NCBI GenBank assembly: GCA_947001705.1
Contig: CAMQHT010000020.1
Span: 1-40,898, forward strand
Length of the DNA stretch: 40,898 bases
From: an uncultured Collinsella sp.
Lineage (GTDB): Bacteria > Actinomycetota > Coriobacteriia > Coriobacteriales > Coriobacteriaceae
Reading direction: 5' to 3'
Part shown: positions 7,670 to 13,873 of the stretch, piece after piece
How the letters are laid out: each line of letters begins with the position of its first letter
Position numbering within the stretch: the first letter of the stretch is position 1
The notes under the pieces: model-generated
What the model was told of the DNA's origin: nothing
Seen by the model: the letters and a program-made list of their open reading frames with translations, nothing else
The model's database searches: none
Program-made: the position numbers and the translations under genes

Positions 7670-8329
7670 CTAAGAAAGCGTGAGCAGCTCCGGCAGCTGG
7701 TCGATGATCTTGTCCGCGGCATCCTGGCTAAAGCCGAAGCGCTCCTCGCGCTTGGCAATGACTGTCAGGCCGGCTCGCTTGCCGGCAGTGATGCCAGGCA
7801 CCGAATCCTCAACGCAGCAGCAGCGGTCCGCGGGCAGCCCCAGCAAGTCCAGCGCATGCAAGTAGATATCGGGCTCGGGTTTGCTCTCCTTAAACTGCTC
7901 GCCGCTCACCACATACTCAAAGGCATCAGACAGCCCGCATGCGTTGAGCACTTCCTCGATGCTATCCACGGGAGACGAGCTGGCAAGCGCCACGCGAACG
8001 CCACGGCGCGGCAGCTCTCGAATCGTATCCACGGCGCCTGGGTTAATCAAAGTCTGATAGTCGCGCGGACGCGTATGCGCCCACTCGTCCCAACGGGCCA
8101 ACGCTTCTTCGCCAGTGAAATGCCCCTTACCGGCACGCTCAAACCAATCGACCAGCATATGCAGGAAGAACTGATGCGAGGTACCGACCTGCCCATTCAA
8201 CTCCTCTTGAGTCAGGTTCAACCCAAGCTCCTTGGCAAACGCGGCAGTCTCGCCCAGGTAGTAATACTCGGTATCGACAATGACACCGTCCATGTCAAAG
8301 ATAACGGCGTCGAACGGAAATGCAGACAC
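7670..8329 (-). CDS. HAD-superfamily phosphatase, beta-phosphoglucomutase-like
   Basis: 219-residue cytosolic HAD hydrolase of the beta-PGM/GS1 subgroup. Motif I is FDMDGVIVDTE with its nucleophile and acid Asp pair; motif II is ALASSSP; motif III Lys is in ESKPEPDIYLHA; motif IV is CCVEDSVPGITAGKRAG. A helical cap lies between motifs I and II, as expected. The start is set at GTG 8329, preceded by GGGAGGG, because the ATG further upstream falls inside the terminator stem of the preceding gene. Members dephosphorylate sugar phosphates or isomerise beta-glucose 1-phosphate; the substrate cannot be told here. It follows another HAD gene on the same strand but behind a terminator, so expression is at least partly separate. 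Confidence 0.85.
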   Translation of the reverse strand: MSAFPFDAVIFDMDGVIVDTEYYYLGETAAFAKELGLNLTQEELNGQVGTSHQFFLHMLVDWFERAGKGHFTGEEALARWDEWAHTRPRDYQTLINPGAVDTIRELPRRGVRVALASSSPVDSIEEVLNACGLSDAFEYVVSGEQFKESKPEPDIYLHALDLLGLPADRCCCVEDSVPGITAGKRAGLTVIAKREERFGFSQDAADKIIDQLPELLTLS

Positions 8330-8344
8330 GGCACCCTCCCTAAC

Positions 8345-8370
8345 AAAAGGGCGCCTGTAAGCAGGCGCCC
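8345..8370 (-). terminator. Terminator immediately upstream of the HAD gene
   Basis: Perfect 9-bp stem GGGCGCCTG (8349-8357) and CAGGCGCCC (8362-8370), followed on the minus strand by TTTTG. Its U-tract ends only a few bases before the GGGAGGG ribosome site of the next gene. Confidence 0.85.
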
Positions 8371-8392
8371 GAACCATGCATTATCGGCGATT

Positions 8393-9235
8393 CTAACCCA
8401 GCAGCTTATCCAGCGCCACCGCAATACCGTCTTCGTTGTTATTGGCGGTCACCATCTGGGCCACAGCCTTAACCTCATCGACGGCGTTGCCCATGGCAAC
8501 ACCGGTGCCGGCCCACTCAATCATGGACTTGTCGTTCTGGCCGTCGCCAAACGATACGACCTCACTGGCATCGATGCCGAGCTTGGGCAGGGCACCCTCG
8601 AGCGCACGGGCCTTGTCGATACCGGGCGCCGTGTACTCAAAGTACCAGTCAGCCGTAAACATGCCCGAAAGCGTCTGGGTAAAGGGCGCATACATTTCCG
8701 CGTAATGCGCCTGCAGGTAGGTCGGATCGCCCGCCGTCAGCAGCTTGTCCACGGGATAAGCATCAACGACCTCATGCAGGCTTTCCACCTCGCGGATCTT
8801 AAGATCGCACGCATCGCGCTCATACTTGACGATGTTTTTCTGAGAGCCGTCAGGCAGCGTGATCATGCAATGGTACGAGTCCTCGACGTGCAAATCGCGA
8901 CCGAGCGAAATCATAGGGATCACGTCAAAATTGCGCAGATGATCAATCAGACGGTGCAGCTCGTCAGCCGGCATGGCTTGGTCAAAAAGGACCTCATCGG
9001 TCTGAGCGTCGACCACATGCGCGCCATTAAAGGCAACTAACAGACCGTCATGGTTTTGAAGGTCGAGCTCCTGCGCCAAGGCGTGAAGACCCCAGGCGGG
9101 ACGACCCGAAGCCAAGATGAGCTTAATACCCGATTCCTGCGCCGCGAGCAGCTTCTCGCGCGTACGCGGGCTGATCACTTTCTGATCGTTGGTGAGCGTA
9201 CCGTCGATATCCATCGCGATGGCTTTGATTGCCAT
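8393..9235 (-). CDS. Cof-type HAD-IIB phosphatase
   Basis: 280-residue HAD hydrolase with a C2 cap. Motif I MDIDGTLTN lies at the N-terminus, motif II LILASGRP near residue 40, and the C-terminal motif IV VVSFGDGQNDKSMIEWAG is followed by GVAMGNAVDEVKAVA and the typical NNNEDGIAVAL ending. Enzymes of this family are broad sugar-phosphate or cofactor phosphatases. The ATG at 9235 has GGGAGG five bases upstream; a longer frame upstream has no ribosome site. It is the first gene before a terminator (8345-8370), so it looks monocistronic or leaky into the next HAD gene. Confidence 0.88.
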   Translation of the reverse strand: MAIKAIAMDIDGTLTNDQKVISPRTREKLLAAQESGIKLILASGRPAWGLHALAQELDLQNHDGLLVAFNGAHVVDAQTDEVLFDQAMPADELHRLIDHLRNFDVIPMISLGRDLHVEDSYHCMITLPDGSQKNIVKYERDACDLKIREVESLHEVVDAYPVDKLLTAGDPTYLQAHYAEMYAPFTQTLSGMFTADWYFEYTAPGIDKARALEGALPKLGIDASEVVSFGDGQNDKSMIEWAGTGVAMGNAVDEVKAVAQMVTANNNEDGIAVALDKLLG

Positions 9236-9384
9236 ATATGCCTCCCTGTCATTGAACAACCTTGTCTGAGCCATCATACAGAACACCCATCGCGACTCCG
9301 TTTACAACGGGCAAAAAGTCATATTGTCTCGAACATGAACGGCGTGTGGTCGTGAAGCTTTATCGCTCAGGTCAAATACGTCTG

Positions 9385-10059
9385 CTAGCGACGCTCATCC
9401 GTCGGTGCGCCCTCGACGATCGCGATGCCCGCCGATGCGCCTAACGCGCTGGCGCCGGCCTCGATGAATGCGCAAGCCTCTTCGTAATTATGGATACCGC
9501 CCGCCGCCTTGATTGCCACGGCATCGCCGAGCACCTCGTGCATCAGCCGCACGTCCTCGAGCTTAGCACCGCCAAAGCTTCTGCCGGTCGATGTCTTAAG
9601 GAATCCCGGCTTGGCCTCCAGCGCGATCTCGCATACACGGCGCTTGGCGGCGTCGTCGCCGTCCAGCTTGCACATCTCGACGATTACCTTGTCAGTGATG
9701 CCATGCGCGCGACAAAAATCAGCAATGGTAGTCATCTCGCGCTCGATGGCATCAAAATCGCGGTTCTCGATCGACCCCTGATTCAAAACGTAGTCAATCT
9801 CGGTAAAGCCACACGCAGCGTATTCCTCAAACCTCGCAAGCTTCTCCTCAAGCGTCATAGTGCCCTGGGGAAAGTCGATGGCGCCGGCAAGGATGATGTC
9901 AGAGCCCTCGAGCATGGCGCGGCCCGTCTCGTACTCCTGAAGGTTCGCGAATACGCAGCGAAAGTTGTACTTTAACGCCTTCTCGACATACTGCTCAAAC
10001 GTGTCCTCGGGGGCATCGATATAGTCGATGTATTTATTGATGGGTTTGGCAAGTGTCAT
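9385..10059 (-). CDS. deoC: Deoxyribose-phosphate aldolase
   Basis: 224-residue class I aldolase of the DeoC family. The Schiff-base lysine is K155 in GFLKTSTGRSFGGA, the second active-site lysine K184 in VAIKAAGGIHNYEEA, and the proton-relay Asp in EIDYVLN near residue 89. It cleaves 2-deoxyribose 5-phosphate to glyceraldehyde 3-phosphate and acetaldehyde, the last step of deoxynucleoside salvage. The ATG is preceded by GGAGGCC. No other deo genes adjoin it: the gene on one side is a Cof phosphatase, on the other a 770-base non-coding stretch and the ClpP/VirD4 cassette. Before insertion of that cassette its upstream neighbour would have been pgi. Confidence 0.95.
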   Translation of the reverse strand: MTLAKPINKYIDYIDAPEDTFEQYVEKALKYNFRCVFANLQEYETGRAMLEGSDIILAGAIDFPQGTMTLEEKLARFEEYAACGFTEIDYVLNQGSIENRDFDAIEREMTTIADFCRAHGITDKVIVEMCKLDGDDAAKRRVCEIALEAKPGFLKTSTGRSFGGAKLEDVRLMHEVLGDAVAIKAAGGIHNYEEACAFIEAGASALGASAGIAIVEGAPTDERR

Positions 10060-10272
10060 GCTGGGCCTCCTTGTTCAGGACTGACAACCGATTCGTGGTT
10101 TCACGCGAAATACCACGTTCAATGTACGCCCGACATACAAGGACAGCGTCCGCATTCCGACAAGTGGTATGAAATTAGCTGTAAACGTATATTTACAGAC
10201 AGCGAATGGCACCGCACGCGGATGCCGACAGCAAGACATCCCCCCTCAATACACCCTCATGCCCATTTAAAT
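10060..10272. promoter_or_regulatory. deoC upstream region with two inverted repeats
   Basis: Two dyads lie here: GTGGT and ACCAC with 12 bases between (10095-10116), and CTGTAAA/TTTACAG with a 6-base spacer (10179-10198). GTGGTAT recurs at 10164-10170 in opposite orientation to ATACCAC at 10110-10116. These are plausible operators for deoC control; no regulator gene adjoins, and I see no clear -35/-10 pair. Confidence 0.35.
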
Positions 10273-10368
10273 AGCAAGGGGCCCGTATCTGTTGGGATAC
10301 GGGCCCCTTTCGGCCGTGACCTATCTCAGCAACAAAGACTACTTGCAGTGAGCGCGGTAGAACTCGAT
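10273..10368 (-). repeat. Degenerate copy of the pgi 3' end and terminator (att-like repeat, left)
   Basis: Read on the minus strand this holds a remnant of the last codons of pgi (IEFYRAHCK then stop) followed by spacer and a terminator like the one after intact pgi. Bases 10337-10368 match 13842-13873 at 31 of 32 positions; the flanking terminator part (10273-10308) is clearly related but more diverged. The coding remnant continues no further upstream: sequence beyond 10368 is unrelated to pgi. This is the left boundary of the inserted three-gene cassette. Confidence 0.8.
10277..10308 (-). terminator. Terminator in the left pgi-end copy
   Basis: Perfect 13-bp stem AGGGGCCCGTATC (10277-10289) with GATACGGGCCCCT (10296-10308). 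It would stop minus-strand transcription leaving the cassette toward deoC. Confidence 0.8.
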
Positions 10369-10832
10369 CGCACCATCTTATCCGAGCCGGGGCACGTTCG
10401 CATAGCGTGGCGCGTGACGGTTGCAAAACCACCCCATTTGAAACAAACGCAAAAAAGTACTTGCAAAGACACGTTCCGACATATAAGTTGATAAAAGACC
10501 GCCGTTGCGGTTTTAAGTAGATCGAGCATATGAAGTTTCAGTTTTCAGCGTGTAAGAGAAGGAAGATCGGCAAAGTACAACCCCAAACGCAATGACAACT
10601 TAATGAGGTAACTGCCACATGTGAGGCACCCAGGGCATTGCTGTCTCGATTTTGAGCACGATGCCTTCCGCCTTGCATGGGCCGTTCCATCCCGCCCCTG
10701 CAGCAACTGCCTCACGGGCTCATTGAAAACCGCATAGCACCCCAACGTCAGCACATCACCCACGGCAAGCACATCACTCACGACAACCAACACATCAACA
10801 AACAGCACGAACATCAACCGATTGGAGAAGCT
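10369..10832 (+). other. Long leader of the cassette operon
   Basis: There is no convincing protein gene here. A plus-strand promoter-like pair is ACTTGC (10459-10464) and TATAAG (10482-10487), 17 bases apart. A small hairpin ACCGC/GCGGT followed by TTTT lies just after (about 10500-10513). A 38-codon frame from GTG 10621 to 10737, with GAGG ten bases before it and several Cys residues, is possible but unsupported. The 3' part contains spaced ACATCA repeats. A leader of more than 340 bases before the first cassette gene suggests RNA-level control or an unrecognised small gene. Confidence 0.4.
10753..10816 (+). repeat. Four ACATCA repeats at 18-21 base spacing
   Basis: ACATCA occurs at 10753, 10771, 10792 and 10811, within a purine-poor AC-rich stretch directly before the first cassette gene. 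Spacing near two helical turns is iteron-like, but units beyond the hexamer are poorly conserved. Confidence 0.4.
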
Positions 10833-11723
10833 ATGACAAACCACCACGCTGAAGACGGCGATAAGAAAAGCATTCTGGATGCCCGCATTGAGCGAGCATA
10901 TGCAAACGAATATGACGCCGCCTTTGCCGCCGCGACCATAAAGAACTACGCGTCGCTACCGCTCGCGACGATCTTGGCCGACCACCCTCAACTGCTGAAG
11001 CGCTGCACAAAGATCATGGGCGACCCCGACATTCGCAAGCTGACAGACCCCTATGCCCCAAAACGCGACAACGATTCGTACGTTCTTACCGTAGGCTGCC
11101 TAGCCCATATGCTTACGGCGCTCGACACGAAACTCAAGCTCGAATGGGAACCCGACGAGCGTCATGAACTCGAAAGTAAGCGGAACACCCTGCGCACCGC
11201 ACTGTTCCTTCCGTTGGACGGCCTCAAGCGCTGCAACGTCGAGCTCAATACACAGGCGCGGCAAAAGCCCGGGACCACGGGGCAGAAAACTCCAAGACCC
11301 CATGCGGCCATCGTCGACCGCAACCGATATAACCGCATGACCGCGCACTTTTCCGCCGAGGGAGCAGCCATAAGGACGCTGATCGACCTGCTGTGCCTTC
11401 TGAGCATCAACGAGCTATTTGAGGGCTATCTCGCCCTTGTTCCCGCGACGGCACCCAAGTCGGTAGCAAAGATCATCGAGACCTGCAGACGCCAGTTTGA
11501 GCGCCATCGCAATGGCAGCGAGATGAACGCCAGCATCGCGCAGTACTACGCGGCTCATTACAAAAATGACGGATGTGCCCCTGTCGAGCATCAGCTGCGG
11601 CTCGCCTACACCACGCCCGCCGCAACGCTCTATCGCTTTGGAGCCCTTGGCGCTTGCGAGCCGCACGAACAGGCAGTCTGCCCCACAACCGAGCTCGATC
11701 TCAGGCTCGGACGAACCCTGTAG
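10833..11723 (+). CDS. Unknown protein, first gene of the ClpP/VirD4 cassette
   Basis: 296 residues, not recognised. It is mostly predicted helix with no signal peptide or membrane segment. Charged N-terminal part (1-70), a middle basic linker rich in Gln, Lys, Thr and Pro (about 155-185), then a helical region SAEGAAIRTLIDLLCLLSINELFEGYL (in two parts) and a Cys-containing C-terminus (CEPHEQAVCPTTELDL). The ATG at 10833 has GGAGAAG upstream; the same frame is open for 52 more codons but that part is AC-rich repeat-like sequence with no ribosome site. It is followed after 63 bases by the ClpP-like gene on the same strand, so it probably belongs to the same transcription unit. It could be an adaptor, substrate or DNA-binding component; there is no direct evidence for any of these. 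Confidence 0.75.
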   Translation: MTNHHAEDGDKKSILDARIERAYANEYDAAFAAATIKNYASLPLATILADHPQLLKRCTKIMGDPDIRKLTDPYAPKRDNDSYVLTVGCLAHMLTALDTKLKLEWEPDERHELESKRNTLRTALFLPLDGLKRCNVELNTQARQKPGTTGQKTPRPHAAIVDRNRYNRMTAHFSAEGAAIRTLIDLLCLLSINELFEGYLALVPATAPKSVAKIIETCRRQFERHRNGSEMNASIAQYYAAHYKNDGCAPVEHQLRLAYTTPAATLYRFGALGACEPHEQAVCPTTELDLRLGRTL

Positions 11724-11786
11724 CCCGCCAGCCCCTCCGCGGGCAACAATCCTATTCCACAACACAACCAACAGAAAGGAGTCCTC

Positions 11787-12404
11787 ATGGACACCAATCA
11801 TTCCCCCATCATCAGCCCCCTCACCATGCGTGAATCCGCCCGAGGCATCACGCTCACCAGCATTTACGATGAGATGCTCGCCCGTCGCGAGCTCTCCGTC
11901 ATGGGAAACATCGAAACCCCGATGGCCCACGACCTATGCCAGCAGATCCGCCTGCTCGATGCCACCGACCCCAGCCGCCCCATCACCATATTTGTCGCCA
12001 GCGCCGGCGGAAGCGTGCGATCGGGCCTTGCGATCTATGACGCCATGCGCCTCGCATCGTGCCCCATCCGCACCGTCTGTCTGGAATTCGCCGCGTCCAT
12101 GGGCGCCGTGATCTTTATGGGCGGCGACGATCGCCGTATGGCGCCCCATGCAGAGCTCATGATTCACGACCCGCTGATCCCCCAGGGGGCAGGCGGCTCG
12201 GCACTTGCGCTGCAAGAAACCAGCCGGCGTCTCATGCAGACCCGCAAGACCCTCACGCAAATCCTCTCGGACCGCAGCGGCCTCACGCCCAAGCGCATCC
12301 AGTCCCTCACTGCAAAAGACACCTACCTTTCGGCCGAGCGCGCCGTCGAGCTCGGCTTTGCCCACGAAATCCTCTCGACCACCAAGGAGGTCGCCCATGT
12401 CTAA
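11787..12404 (+). CDS. ClpP-family serine peptidase in a mobile-type cassette
   Basis: 205 residues, ClpP fold throughout (peptidase S14). The catalytic triad is intact: Ser104 in FAASMGAV, His127 in ELMIHDPL and Asp178 in AKDTYLSAERAVELGF. Spacings (23 and 51) match E. coli ClpP closely. The oxyanion-loop Gly segment ASAGGSVRSGLAIYDAM is present. The N-terminal 30 residues differ from housekeeping ClpP. AAAGGAG precedes the ATG. It is not next to a Clp ATPase; instead its last 8 bases overlap the start of a VirD4/TraG-like ATPase, which implies coupled synthesis and perhaps a physical partnership. Alternatives are a phage prohead-type protease (no other capsid genes are present) or a regulatory peptidase. 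Confidence 0.9.
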   Translation: MDTNHSPIISPLTMRESARGITLTSIYDEMLARRELSVMGNIETPMAHDLCQQIRLLDATDPSRPITIFVASAGGSVRSGLAIYDAMRLASCPIRTVCLEFAASMGAVIFMGGDDRRMAPHAELMIHDPLIPQGAGGSALALQETSRRLMQTRKTLTQILSDRSGLTPKRIQSLTAKDTYLSAERAVELGFAHEILSTTKEVAHV

Positions 12405-13701
12405 CCTCGCCAGCCGCCTCGCCGCATCTAAGTCCGCATCGTCCACCATCCTCGCCAAGGATCGAACGCTTTCCTGCGACACCCGCCAAACGGGACTCAA
12501 CAACAACGCACTTGTGATCGGCCCCTCGGGAGCCGGCAAGACCCGAAACGTCCTCAAGCCCAACCTGCTGCAAATGAACGCAAGCTACATCGTGCTCGAC
12601 ACCAAAGGCACGCTCTGTCGCGAAGTGGGACCCGTGCTGGCAGCCCACGGTTACCGCGTGCAATGTCTCAACTTCGCCGACCTCAACACCGTCCCGGCCC
12701 TTGCGCCCGGCATCGAGCGCTGCGGCTACAACCCCCTGAGGCACATTCGCCGCAAGGCGGACGGCAGGCCCAACCAGCAGGACATCCTCTCGGTGGCAAA
12801 GGCCATCTGCCCCATCGAGGACAACAACCAGCCTTTTTGGGATCATGCGGCGGCAAACCTGCTGTCGTGTCTTATCGCCTACGTCACCGAACAGCTACCC
12901 GCCGACGAGCAGACGATCAGCTCGGTCATCAAGCTGATCGAGCACCTGCAGGACGGTGCCACGGCCCGATTGTTTGACGATCTGATCACGACCGACCCCC
13001 AAAGCTATGCCCTCTCGCTATGGCGGCGCTACGCCATTACGCAAAATGCCGAGCGCATGCACGCGAGCATCGTCGGCATCCTTGCCGAAAAGGTCATGTG
13101 TCTGGGATTCGACGGTGCGGCACAGCTCTATCGTGAGTGCCATCAGGTGGACTTCGCTTCCATGGGACACACCCCCTGCGCCCTGTTTGTAACCGTAAGC
13201 GATATTGACCGCAATCTCGATCCGCTGACCGGCCTCTTTATTACGCAAGCGTTTATGGGCCTCATTCGTGAGGCCGATAGGCAGCCCGACGGCAGCCTGC
13301 CCGTGCCCGTGCGCTTTATGCTCGATGACTTCGCAAATCTGCAGATCCCCCAGATCGACAACGTGCTCTCGATTATCCGAAGCCGCAACATCTGGGCAAC
13401 GCTGCTGCTGCAGTCGACCAACCAGCTCGATGCGCTCTATGGCGAGGCACGCGCACGCTCCATCATGGGCAACTGCGACACGCATCTGGTGACGGCGTTC
13501 CAGGATCCCGAGAGTGCCCGGGTGTTTTCCGACCGCGCCGACGCGCTGCCCAGCACGCTCATGGCGACGCCGATCGATCGCTCGTGGCTCTTTGTACACG
13601 GTCGCACTCCCGAACAGGTCGAGCGCTTTAGGCTCGAAGACCATCCGCTCTACGGGGAGCTGCCCGAGGCGCAGCGAGGCCATGCGGAGGCCGAGATCTA
13701 G
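12397..13701 (+). CDS. VirD4/TraG-like ATPase lacking membrane segments
   Basis: 434 residues of the type IV coupling protein (T4CP) ATPase family. Walker A is GPSGAGKTR at 42-50 and Walker B VRFMLDDFANL at 305-315, followed by the family block SIIRSRNIWATLLLQSTNQL (326-345) with the sensor Gln339 and LYG. An all-alpha domain lies about 125-290. Canonical T4CPs begin with two membrane helices and are 550-650 residues; this one starts almost directly at the nucleotide-binding domain and shows no hydrophobic segment. The ATG at 12397 follows AAGGAGG inside the end of the ClpP-like gene. No relaxase or other T4SS genes adjoin. It could be a soluble coupling protein of a reduced element or a hexameric motor repurposed to feed the peptidase (inference). 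Coordinates exclude an open but unsupported upstream extension. Confidence 0.9.
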   Translation: MSNLASRLAASKSASSTILAKDRTLSCDTRQTGLNNNALVIGPSGAGKTRNVLKPNLLQMNASYIVLDTKGTLCREVGPVLAAHGYRVQCLNFADLNTVPALAPGIERCGYNPLRHIRRKADGRPNQQDILSVAKAICPIEDNNQPFWDHAAANLLSCLIAYVTEQLPADEQTISSVIKLIEHLQDGATARLFDDLITTDPQSYALSLWRRYAITQNAERMHASIVGILAEKVMCLGFDGAAQLYRECHQVDFASMGHTPCALFVTVSDIDRNLDPLTGLFITQAFMGLIREADRQPDGSLPVPVRFMLDDFANLQIPQIDNVLSIIRSRNIWATLLLQSTNQLDALYGEARARSIMGNCDTHLVTAFQDPESARVFSDRADALPSTLMATPIDRSWLFVHGRTPEQVERFRLEDHPLYGELPEAQRGHAEAEI

Positions 13702-13774
13702 GCGCAGGGTTCTCGCAGCGCGCGACGCCCCGGCGATGTTCCACAAAGGCCGTGCGCCCCGGGACCACGGCAAA

Positions 13775-13873
13775 AGCAAAGGGGCCCGCATCCGATAGGA
13801 TACGGGCCCCTGGCTATAAGGCGCGATGCGTTAACAGCAGCGACTACTTGCGGTGAGCGCGGTAGAACTCGAT
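13775..13873 (-). repeat. pgi 3' end and terminator, right copy of the direct repeat
   Basis: This is the intact counterpart of 10273-10368: terminator, spacer and the last pgi codons. Bases 13842-13873 are the near-identical 32-base core, mostly the coding sequence for IEFYRAHRK and the stop. The two copies are in the same orientation and bracket the plus-strand cassette, as attL and attR would. Confidence 0.8.
13781..13810 (-). terminator. pgi terminator
   Basis: Stem GGGGCCCGCATCC (13781-13793) with GGATACGGGCCCC (13798-13810), one mispair, followed on the minus strand by TTTGCTTTTG. It also faces the end of the plus-strand VirD4-like gene and may work in both directions. Confidence 0.85.

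Noticed and set aside
10621..10737. 38-codon Cys-containing frame in the cassette leader
   Set aside because: GTG start with a distant GAGG, no family match, and the same stretch is only a leader in other respects. Kept as a note, not a gene.
13099..13108. LGF tripeptide in the VirD4-like ATPase as a ClpP-docking loop
   Set aside because: Clp ATPases dock through an (I/L)GF loop, but a tripeptide occurs by chance and this one sits inside the predicted fold, so it is not evidence of interaction.
11787..13701. Phage late-operon reading: ClpP-like prohead protease plus terminase
   Set aside because: The ATPase has the VirD4/TraG block (LDDFANL, IIRSRN, LLLQSTNQL), not terminase motifs, and no portal or capsid gene is nearby.
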